Below are positions 1 to 5,268 of a stretch of 6,347 bases of DNA, piece after piece; position 1 is the stretch's first letter; the number at the start of each line of letters is the position of its first letter. The stretch lies in NCBI GenBank assembly GCA_964564025.1, contig CAZLZO010000060.1, positions 1 to 6,347 of the forward strand. Reading direction: 5' to 3'. Under the pieces are notes generated by a model, which had not been told where the DNA came from, ran no database searches, and saw only the letters and a list, made by a program, of their open reading frames with translations. Both the position numbers and the translations under genes were made by a program. The DNA comes from DRYM01 sp964564025 (GTDB lineage Archaea > Thermoproteota > Thermoprotei_A > EX4484-217-1).

Positions 1-610
1 ATTCACATATTTCTCTATCAATATTTCTAGGTATGACTCCAGCTTTCTCCCAGACTTTCATTCTCTTCTTTGGAGCTAAGGACTTAACTAGGTGCAGTGG
101 TTCTTCATCTTGCTTACCGAATTCTCTTTCAAGAATTGATGCAAGATCTTTAGCTATTTCCGTGTCATTTCTACCTTCCACAGTTATCCCAAGAGCTTGG
201 GCTACGGCTCTTAATTTCCCAGAATCCGTTATTTTATAAGCTAAAGTTTTACCTTCGACAACGAGTTTTAAAACTCTGAGAATGTCTCTAGCGTGGTCGC
301 TATGGGCTGCTGCACCAGCAGCTATCATTCTTAAAATGTTTCTAGCAACTATAGTGTCTGCTGTAGCACCACAAACACCTCTCGTAGCACCATATCCGAA
401 TAAGTCGATACGGCATGGGCCCATGTTACAGTTTCTACAGCATACGCCTAGTAATCCGAAACCACATTGAGGTTGCTGTTCAAGCCATCTGTGCCAAGCT
501 AATTCTATACCTTCTTCTTCAGCTTTTTCTATGAGCTCGCTTACACCGGGTGTTATTGAGACCTGTTTTGCAGGTAATTTGAATCTTAAATATGTATATC
601 TTTTTGACAT
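1..610 (-). CDS. cooS: Ni-Fe carbon monoxide dehydrogenase catalytic subunit CooS, N-terminal part (runs off the left edge)
   Basis: Catalytic subunit of anaerobic CODH, which interconverts CO and CO2 at a Ni-Fe-S C-cluster. The frame opens with ATG at 610-608 (MSKRYTYLRFKLPA) and stays open for 203 codons to the window edge; the family is about 630-670 residues, so roughly a third is present and the C-cluster ligands lie outside. Visible cysteines are C49, C57, C58, C61, C66 and C80. This spacing (8, 1, 3, 5, 14) is that of the D-cluster pair and B-cluster four in the structurally known Carboxydothermus CODH II, in the context CGFGLLGVCCRNCNMGPCRI. The conserved HSDHAR segment follows at residues 93-98. 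A very strong ribosome-binding site precedes the start. The ferredoxin gene ends 6 bases upstream, so the two are surely cotranscribed. Nothing in the visible part is broken. Confidence 0.96.
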   Translation of the reverse strand, partial: MSKRYTYLRFKLPAKQVSITPGVSELIEKAEEEGIELAWHRWLEQQPQCGFGLLGVCCRNCNMGPCRIDLFGYGATRGVCGATADTIVARNILRMIAAGAAAHSDHARDILRVLKLVVEGKTLAYKITDSGKLRAVAQALGITVEGRNDTEIAKDLASILEREFGKQDEEPLHLVKSLAPKKRMKVWEKAGVIPRNIDREICE

Positions 611-615
611 GTAAA

Positions 616-624
616 ATCACCTCC
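616..624 (-). promoter_or_regulatory. Shine-Dalgarno site of cooS
   Basis: Reads GGAGGTGAT on the minus strand, a full complement to the archaeal 16S rRNA 3' end, followed by 5 bases and the ATG of cooS. The TGA inside it is the stop codon of the upstream ferredoxin gene, so termination and re-initiation sites are fused. This fixes the cooS start at 610. Confidence 0.9.
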
Positions 625-1231
625 AGGAGACAGAGGAGTATTTAGTGTAGATATCTAGGGGCTTAGGTGTGGGAACAGCTTTCGCTGGAACAACAGGCTT
701 CATGTAAACTATGCCTGGAACAGCCATACCGCTAATCATTTGCTTAGCTTTTTCAACAGCAACTTCCTCTAAGAGCTCCTCTAATCTACCGTACTTTAAT
801 GCTCCAGTAGGGCATGCTTCAACACATGCTGGTAATTTGCCTGCTCTAACTCTGTCGATGCAGAAATCGCATTTAACAATAGTTTTACTTTCAACATCGT
901 ATCTTGGATGCCCGAAGGGACATGCTAAGGTGCACATAAGGCATCCTATGCATTTTTCAGGAGTTAAAATAACGAATCCTTCGTCTGTTCTACTTAAGGC
1001 CTTAGTTGGACAAACGTTAATGCATGGTGCATCTTTACAATGCTGACATCTCATAGGGACATTGAACACATCAGCAACTAGAACTTTAATTCTAGGTTTT
1101 GGTACAGGTTTTTCCATAGGTGCCTTATAGACTTCCTTACTAAGCGAATGTTCTACTGCACAGGCTATTTCGCAACTCTTACATCCCATGCATTTTTCAG
1201 GATCTATGAAGATAACGTTTTTCTCAAGCAT
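617..1231 (-). CDS. cooF: CooF-like polyferredoxin, electron-transfer partner of CODH
   Basis: 204-residue iron-sulfur protein with 16 cysteines in four groups, enough for four [4Fe-4S] clusters: C14/C17/C20/C24, C62/C65/C70/C74, C94/C97/C100/C104 and C121/C124/C136/C140. This is the CooF/HycB/DmsB-type arrangement, and its place immediately before cooS makes it the likely carrier of electrons from the CODH D-cluster to an acceptor outside the window. Residues 146-204 form a tail without cysteines, rich in proline near 175-192. There is no signal peptide or membrane segment, so it is probably cytoplasmic. The ATG at 1231 has no ribosome-binding site near it; the only strong one (1272-1278) is 40 bases upstream and points to an in-frame ATA at 1264, which would add 11 residues (IATEAVKISPE). 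The start is therefore open. An oxidoreductase ferredoxin subunit of another complex is possible but unlikely beside cooS. Confidence 0.93.
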   Translation of the reverse strand: MLEKNVIFIDPEKCMGCKSCEIACAVEHSLSKEVYKAPMEKPVPKPRIKVLVADVFNVPMRCQHCKDAPCINVCPTKALSRTDEGFVILTPEKCIGCLMCTLACPFGHPRYDVESKTIVKCDFCIDRVRAGKLPACVEACPTGALKYGRLEELLEEVAVEKAKQMISGMAVPGIVYMKPVVPAKAVPTPKPLDIYTKYSSVSWR

Positions 1232-1271
1232 TTCTGGAGATATTTTTACAGCTTCAGTAGCTATACTAGAA

Positions 1272-1278
1272 CACCTCC
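1272..1278 (-). promoter_or_regulatory. Strong Shine-Dalgarno site upstream of the ferredoxin gene, with no canonical start behind it
   Basis: Reads GGAGGTG on the minus strand. Seven bases later is ATA (1264-1262), in frame with the ferredoxin gene and with no stop between. The overlapping GTG (1274-1272) meets TAG after one more codon, and no in-frame ATG, GTG or TTG occurs before ATG 1231, 40 bases from the site. It suggests initiation at ATA or a base difference in this copy. Confidence 0.7.
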
Positions 1279-1311
1279 TACACTTACTTACGATAATAAT
1301 TTAAGTTCTCC

Positions 1312-1323
1312 ATTAATAATAAA
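1312..1323 (-). promoter_or_regulatory. Probable TATA box of the ferredoxin-cooS operon
   Basis: Reads TTTATTATTAAT on the minus strand. An archaeal transcript begins about 25 bases downstream, here near 1293, which would leave about 15 bases before the GGAGGTG site. A second AT-rich stretch at 1295-1306 is less suitable because its transcript would begin at or after the ribosome-binding site. No experimental start is known. Confidence 0.45.
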
Positions 1324-1328
1324 GTGAC

Positions 1329-1368
1329 CGTGTTCAAAATATGGAATTCGAAGTTAAATGTCGTGTTC
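1329..1368 (-). repeat. Two direct copies of GAACACG upstream of the cooFS promoter
   Basis: The heptamer reads GAACACG on the minus strand at 1368-1362 and again at 1335-1329, start to start 33 bases, about three helical turns. The promoter-proximal copy lies a few bases upstream of the probable TATA box at 1312-1323, where archaeal activators commonly bind. They may be half-sites for a regulator; the neighbouring radical SAM-HTH protein is one candidate. Two 7-base matches are weak evidence alone. Confidence 0.3.
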
Positions 1369-1398
1369 TATATCTGAATCCTGCATAACGCTATGGTG

Positions 1399-2541
1399 TC
1401 ATCCGAGCTTAAATCTCATAATACCTTTTTCACTGTATAGACTTTCCGAAACTATGTCTCTTATTTCCTTATACATCTTAAGTATTCTCCTAGCTTCATC
1501 TGTAAGAACTGTGGCGCCCTTTTCTCTTCCACCCTTCTTGGAGACTAGGAGTTTTACTCCGAGATCTTTTTCTATTTTTCTTACCTTCTCAATGTATGTT
1601 GATGGCGGGAAACCCATTATTGAACATGCTGCTCTAAGAGAGTTTACATGGGAAATAACCTCTAGGAGGCTAAGTATTTCTGAAGGAATTTCTTTACCGT
1701 CGGGAGTAACTAACGATATTTCAATTTTAGGGATAAGTTCAAATTTTCTACATCTAATGGGACATTCTGAAAATATGAGACTACGTAGTGTGTTAGAACT
1801 TACATTTTCATTTTCAATTTGAAAGGTTTGCAAAGGACATTTACTAATTCTACCATAGGGGTCTATGAAAAGCTTTCTACATTCGCCATTGAGAGGTTTA
1901 GCTAATAATATGACAGGGTAGTTTCCTATAAATGCTACAGATGCCATGTATCCATAAAGCATCCCATAGCTAAATCCAACAGTATAACCCTTCTTTGCAA
2001 ATACGGGTTTAAGATCTAATGTTAAAGTTGTTGAGTATGGAATTTCACCTATTCTAATTTTTAAGCCGTATTCCTTACCCATATTTACAAGTGATAATAT
2101 AGTGTTCATGTTTATTACGTGGAAGCCTATAGCAATGTATAATGAAATGTTGATGAAGCCTTGGCTTAAAATGATTTTTAAGTTTTCCTCGTTTACTTTG
2201 AAATCTTCAGGTGTTGTAGCTACTAGTACGAGTTCATCTATTTTCTCTAAAATTTTCTTATTACGCACTTTATTTATGGAATGTATTGGTATAAATAAAT
2301 ACATTTTTCTCGTAATACTTTTTAAAAGAGAAATTATGTCTAATATTTTAGGATTGTTTAAAGGATTAGGACATAAGATCACGGTTTCATCAAAGGTGAA
2401 CTCTTTTAACTGCAGTACAACATTGTTAATTATTGTTACTGGAAGCGTGAATCCACTTACTCTACCTTCCCTCCATAAGCAACCATAACAGTTTCCATCA
2501 CAAAAGTCAGTAGCTCTTACTATTAGTGTTTTCCAAACCAT
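1399..2541 (-). CDS. Radical SAM protein with twitch-like cysteines fused to a C-terminal ModE-type winged helix
   Basis: 380 residues. Near the N-terminus C14-x3-C18-x2-C21 (FCDGNCYGC) is the radical SAM [4Fe-4S] motif that binds S-adenosylmethionine. The usual GGEP loop after strand 2 is altered: residues 57-64 read CPNPLNNP. Further along, C221-x13-C235 (GECRKLFIDPYGRISKCPL) resembles the MoaA auxiliary-cluster region, and C260-x3-C264 could supply two more ligands. From about residue 285 to 365 the sequence fits a ModE/LysR-like winged helix: a helix-turn-helix starting SLRAACSIMGFPPSTYIEKV, then a wing with KKGGREKGATVLTDEARRIL. Enzyme and DNA-binding domain thus share one chain. ATG at 2541 is preceded by GGGATGA. 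It lies 16 bases after the V4R gene, so the two form an operon, and it sits upstream of cooFS. Reaction and target are unknown; a role as CODH regulator or cofactor modifier is inference. Confidence 0.85.
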   Translation of the reverse strand: MVWKTLIVRATDFCDGNCYGCLWREGRVSGFTLPVTIINNVVLQLKEFTFDETVILCPNPLNNPKILDIISLLKSITRKMYLFIPIHSINKVRNKKILEKIDELVLVATTPEDFKVNEENLKIILSQGFINISLYIAIGFHVINMNTILSLVNMGKEYGLKIRIGEIPYSTTLTLDLKPVFAKKGYTVGFSYGMLYGYMASVAFIGNYPVILLAKPLNGECRKLFIDPYGRISKCPLQTFQIENENVSSNTLRSLIFSECPIRCRKFELIPKIEISLVTPDGKEIPSEILSLLEVISHVNSLRAACSIMGFPPSTYIEKVRKIEKDLGVKLLVSKKGGREKGATVLTDEARRILKMYKEIRDIVSESLYSEKGIMRFKLG

Positions 2542-2557
2542 ACTATTTCATCCCTAA

Positions 2558-3130
2558 TTACTCAAAATAAACTTCAAAACCGCAGAAAGAATATCCGAGA
2601 CCCCAACAATACATTTCCTTCGTAATATTCTTACCTACAAGAGATTCTAAAGCTCCCTGTATTACTCCCGCTTCGAAATCGCACATAGGCATTCCGATAT
2701 TTGGTATTCCATAGCAGCTCATGCACTCGTAAATATGTATTTTCATATTGTTAAAGGATTCGTCAACAATATCTAGTAAACCTATTCGTTGATTAATAAA
2801 TACTTGAGGTAAATCATCTATGCTTCTTATAAGTCCTTTTTCAGCTAAATACTTGCCTAAATTATAACCTGAAGCCCTTAACGTTATTGTCTTTAAAGAT
2901 TTACTGTAGTTTAACATGCCGTAAATTATCATTCTATAAGTTCTAATGTATTTAGAATCATTCTTATCTATTTTAGAGAAGAAGGGTCTAGTAACATTTG
3001 CTGTTATATATGCATGTATTTTGTTAAGCTTACTTTCTCTCCTATTGCTACTGTTCTTCTCACGCAAGGCTATGTGTCTCCAACGTCTAATTGCCTCGTA
3101 TGCATCAATAGTTTTAACTACTTCTGACAA
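2558..3130 (-). CDS. V4R (4-vinyl reductase-like) domain protein, putative small-molecule sensor
   Basis: 190 residues, TTG start with GGTGAGG eight to nine bases upstream. The C-terminal part, about residues 115-189, is a V4R domain: YECMSCYGIPNIGMPMCDFE with the E-C-x2-C-x-G-x-P-N-x-G pattern, then G155 and G159, then E172-x2-C175-x7-C183. Five cysteines (C136, C139, C150, C175, C183) are available for metal or cluster binding. Residues 1-60 are basic and partly helical; 61-110 look like the usual lead-in to this domain. V4R domains occur in BchJ and as ligand sensors in XylR/DmpR-type regulators, and as free proteins in many archaea whose function is unknown. The gene is first in an operon with the radical SAM-HTH protein, followed by cooFS, which suggests ligand sensing or cofactor handling for CO metabolism. 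That role is inferred, not shown. Confidence 0.85.
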   Translation of the reverse strand: MSEVVKTIDAYEAIRRWRHIALREKNSSNRRESKLNKIHAYITANVTRPFFSKIDKNDSKYIRTYRMIIYGMLNYSKSLKTITLRASGYNLGKYLAEKGLIRSIDDLPQVFINQRIGLLDIVDESFNNMKIHIYECMSCYGIPNIGMPMCDFEAGVIQGALESLVGKNITKEMYCWGLGYSFCGFEVYFE

Positions 3131-3532
3131 AAGAATTCCTCACCACTAAAGTCTAAGTTTCACACATTTTTTAACACTTCTATTAGCTACCATTATATAT
3201 CACTTCATATAGCTTTCTCTCACTTTACCTATAAAGTTTGGAATGAGAAACCTTAAACCATAGAGTAACGACTAAACATTATCGATGCATGTCATTAAAT
3301 AAGGTGTTTAAGCATATTAAACATTTAGCCCATTTATTATGGCTTTACATCAAGTAAAATCTTATGTAAACTCATAGGCCTTAAGGGAGAGTTAGACATA
3401 GAGTGATTATGTAATCTCTTTTGTTGCTTTATCTAAAAACTGAAGTGTAGTAGGGATTAGCCGTTATATTGTTTAGCGTAGAAAGCGTGGCGCAATAAAC
3501 GTATTAAAAGAAGTTTAAAGTTTACGCGTGTT
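3131..3532. other. 402-base intergenic region with the V4R promoter; no gene recognised
   Basis: No frame here has a credible start plus protein-like composition, and I see no tRNA, rRNA, C/D-box RNA or CRISPR pattern. The part next to the V4R gene should hold its promoter: on the minus strand ATATATAATGG at 3189-3199 is the best TATA-like string, and GTTAAAAAATG at 3163-3173 is nearer but weaker. An inverted repeat lies at 3305-3323. The palindrome CCTTAAGG is at 3379-3386. Just past the ThiN stop, the minus strand reads CTTCTTTTAA (3505-3514), a weak T-rich stretch that could end the upstream transcript. The length is large for this compact region, so a small RNA cannot be excluded. Confidence 0.5.
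3305..3323. repeat. Perfect inverted repeat TGTTTAA-N5-TTAAACA
   Basis: Seven-base arms at 3305-3311 and 3317-3323 around GCATA. The arms are AT-rich and no T-run follows closely, so an operator fits better than a terminator. The string GGTGTTTAA at 3303-3311 is repeated exactly at 6022-6030 over the TATA box of the CooT-like gene. Confidence 0.35.
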
Positions 3533-4108
3533 TTAGATGATTCCTCTTTTAGCTGCTTCGTGAGCTAATCTTAAAGCGATTTTCACAACCTCAGTTGCAC
3601 TTTTTCCGAAAACTACGATGCCTGGTTCTTTTCCCCAATCACCTAAATCATATGCTATTTGGGGAGGAGTTTTCCCGGCGTTTTTGAATATTTCACTTGC
3701 AGCCCATTCCATAGTTTTTCCTTCAACTTGCTTTACCTCCTTTGGTTCCTTTCTTCTATCAAAGAAGGATACAGTATAACCTAGCTCCTTAGCTAATTCT
3801 ACGAGCTCCTTATAATACCTTAGGTTAATGGCTGCTCTTATCTCTGGAAAGTATTTTCTTATTGCTAATAAAAGCCTTGCCATATGCCAAGAACCACCAT
3901 AGGAGGGTTCACCTACGGGAACAACTCTTCCAAATACATGTGTTATTCTTCCCGGGACCCCAACTACATCACTTATGTCTTTAGCGTTTTCTATGCACAT
4001 AACCAAGTTTGTACGGACTTCTGGTATTAGCTTATAAAATATAGGGTCTTTTTCTAAGAGTTTAAGCGCTTTCCTAACTTCTTCCACTACTTTCTCTCTT
4101 TCACTCAC
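3533..4108 (-). CDS. thiN: Free-standing ThiN domain protein, putative thiamine-phosphate synthase
   Basis: 191 residues forming nearly one ThiN domain, the family that joins thiazole phosphate and pyrimidine diphosphate to thiamine monophosphate in archaea, normally as the C-terminal part of ThiDN. Family-like segments are LLEKDPIFYKLIPEVRTNL (17-35), GVPGRITHVFGRVVPVGEPS (50-69), SWHMARLLLAIRKYFPEIRAA (73-93, with H75), SFFDRRKEP (114-122) and YDLGDWGKEPGI (153-164). H75 in the S-x-HMAR-LL helix corresponds, from memory of the family, to the active-site histidine region, and the domain keeps it; this favours an enzyme over the inactive ThiN of ThiR repressors. No ThiD kinase or HTH domain is attached. 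The GTG start at 4108 shares its first G with the TAG stop of the upstream gene and follows GAGGGATCA, so translation is coupled. Function as a ligand-binding partner of the upstream protein is an alternative. Confidence 0.87.
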   Translation of the reverse strand: MSEREKVVEEVRKALKLLEKDPIFYKLIPEVRTNLVMCIENAKDISDVVGVPGRITHVFGRVVPVGEPSYGGSWHMARLLLAIRKYFPEIRAAINLRYYKELVELAKELGYTVSFFDRRKEPKEVKQVEGKTMEWAASEIFKNAGKTPPQIAYDLGDWGKEPGIVVFGKSATEVVKIALRLAHEAAKRGII

Positions 4109-5043
4109 TATTTGATCCCTCTGAAGTATGCTTCCCAGAATGGATCCTTGGACACAGGTTTTAATTCAACTTTACTACCATCCTTTTTCACTAATATTCT
4201 ACTCTCCTTTAGCTCAGTTACTTCTCCTATTATAGCTGATTCGATGCCCTCACTTTTCCAGGCTTTTCTAATTTCATCCACATAGTCAGGTTTTACAGTT
4301 GCTATGAGTGTTCCCTCACTTATTGAAATCATAGGATCTATTTTAAAGGCATCACATACTGCTTTCACTTCAGGTAGCACCGGTATTTTTTCCTCATAAA
4401 TTCTGATTCCGACGTTAGAGGCATAAGCTATTTCCCATACAGCGTTGTAGACTCCACCCTCTGTAGCGTCATGCATAGCAGTTACTCCTCCTACTTCAGC
4501 AGCTATTAATGCATCTTTAACAACCGTCATGTCCCATATTAATCTTTGTGCTCTTTTTAAAATAGAGCTTCCATAAATTCGCTCTATGGGTTCTGGGTAC
4601 TGAATAGCTAATACAGCTGCGGCTTCTATTGCAGCTCCCTTAGTTATCAATGCTAAGTCGCCTGGTTTAGCACCTATAGGAGTAACTAAGCGTTCTTTAT
4701 CACCAATCCCAATTATGGTAGCTCCTCCATTGAGTAAATATGAAATACCTGGATATACTCCTGTATGACCACCGACTATTGCAATACCTAGCTTCTTAGC
4801 TTCATTAGATAATTGACGCCATATTTTCTCAAGAACATCAGGATTAAAACCTGGAGGTATTAGCAAACATATGCTCATATATTTAGGAGGAATACCCATT
4901 ACGGCTACATCACTAGCCACTATATGTACAATAGCAAAACCTAGGTAATCAAGTAAGACAGGAAGGCCAAAGGTGGGATCAGTCTTTACAACCATGATCT
5001 TTCCTTCTCCAAGATCTATTACTGCAGCATCTACGCCTATCAT
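4108..5043 (-). CDS. AIR-synthase/HypE-like ATP-binding family protein (PurM superfamily); true N-terminus lies further upstream
   Basis: 311 residues from the first ATG. It has the PurM/HypE/ThiL architecture: GVDAAVIDL (3-11), KTDPTFG (20-26), ASDVAVMGIPP (43-53), IVGGHTGVYPG (89-99), GAKPGDLALITKGAAIEAAA (124-143), and in the C-terminal domain MHDATEGGVYNAVWEIA (190-206) and SISEGTLIA (240-248). These proteins use ATP to activate a substrate by phosphorylation. It is nearest to the archaeal HypE-like group, but the chain ends FRGIK and lacks the C-terminal cysteine of true HypE, so it should not make hydrogenase CN ligand. ThiL, thiamine-phosphate kinase, belongs to the same superfamily, and the gene overlaps a ThiN gene by one base, so a step in thiamine phosphate metabolism is a reasonable guess. 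The ATG at 5043 cuts into the conserved N-terminus: codons for LPPIGKI...EFFEQVI...LGAKDESVILGP precede it in frame. Confidence 0.85.
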   Translation of the reverse strand: MIGVDAAVIDLGEGKIMVVKTDPTFGLPVLLDYLGFAIVHIVASDVAVMGIPPKYMSICLLIPPGFNPDVLEKIWRQLSNEAKKLGIAIVGGHTGVYPGISYLLNGGATIIGIGDKERLVTPIGAKPGDLALITKGAAIEAAAVLAIQYPEPIERIYGSSILKRAQRLIWDMTVVKDALIAAEVGGVTAMHDATEGGVYNAVWEIAYASNVGIRIYEEKIPVLPEVKAVCDAFKIDPMISISEGTLIATVKPDYVDEIRKAWKSEGIESAIIGEVTELKESRILVKKDGSKVELKPVSKDPFWEAYFRGIK

Positions 5044-5152
5044 AGGCCCTAATATTACGCTTTCATCTTTGGCTCCAAGATTACTCCTTATTACTTGCTC
5101 GAAGAATTCTATACCTATTTTTCCAATAGGAGGAAGTCTTTTTTTCGTTCAC
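5044..5152 (-). other. Coding N-terminal extension of the HypE-like gene, apparently interrupted at an A7 run
   Basis: Upstream of ATG 5043 the frame stays open to TGA at 5151-5149 and encodes TKKRLPPIGKIGIEFFEQVI (5148-5089) then RSNLGAKDESVILGP, a typical start for this family. It contains no ATG, GTG or TTG in frame. A GTG at 5152-5150, preceded by GGGG eight bases upstream, lies in another frame and reaches the conserved frame only if the seven-A run (5145-5139) had six, giving VNEKRLPPIGKI. Options: assembly error, transcript slippage on A7, initiation at a rare codon such as ACG 5148, or real decay of the start. The intact rest of the gene argues against decay. Confidence 0.65.
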
Positions 5153-5180
5153 TAAGAATTCCCCACTATACAATAACCGA

Positions 5181-5194
5181 GTTATATATTAAAT
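5181..5194 (-). promoter_or_regulatory. Probable TATA box of the HypE-like/ThiN operon
   Basis: Minus-strand sequence ATTTAATATATAAC, about 33 bases before GTG 5152. A transcript would begin near 5160, just at or after the GGGG of the putative ribosome-binding site, so the leader would be very short. It supports a gene start near 5152 rather than at 5043, which would need a leader of over 110 bases. Confidence 0.45.
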
Positions 5195-5268
5195 TTTATA
5201 CTTCATACATTAAACTTTGTTCTTATACGGCTTTCGATATGTTGGTAGATATTAGGTATTTTTTACAT

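Noticed and set aside
711..1046. Open frame of 111 codons on the plus strand
   Set aside because: It is antisense to the ferredoxin gene, whose 16 ordered cysteines show which strand is real.
1284..1313. Mini-frame MENLNYYRK ahead of the ferredoxin gene, a possible leader peptide
   Set aside because: No ribosome-binding site, it overlaps AT-rich promoter-like DNA, and it contains no feature of an attenuator.
1358..1822. Open frame of 154 codons on the plus strand
   Set aside because: It lies antisense inside the radical SAM-HTH gene, has a low-complexity Ser/Leu/Ile composition, and no family features.
2102..2488. Open frame of 128 codons on the plus strand with hydrophobic content
   Set aside because: It is antisense to the radical SAM domain and has no ribosome-binding site or recognisable motif.
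2558..3130. Chlorophyll 4-vinyl reductase (BchJ)
   Set aside because: Only the domain family matches; there are no chlorophyll genes and the context is an archaeal CODH locus.
3401..3418. Imperfect hairpin GATTA-TG-TAATC followed by T-rich sequence, as a terminator
   Set aside because: The stem is only five AT-rich pairs and the T-run lies on the plus strand, where no gene ends nearby.
4108..5043. Genuine hydrogenase maturation protein HypE
   Set aside because: The C-terminal cysteine that carries the carbamoyl/cyano group is absent and no other hyp or hydrogenase genes are in the window.
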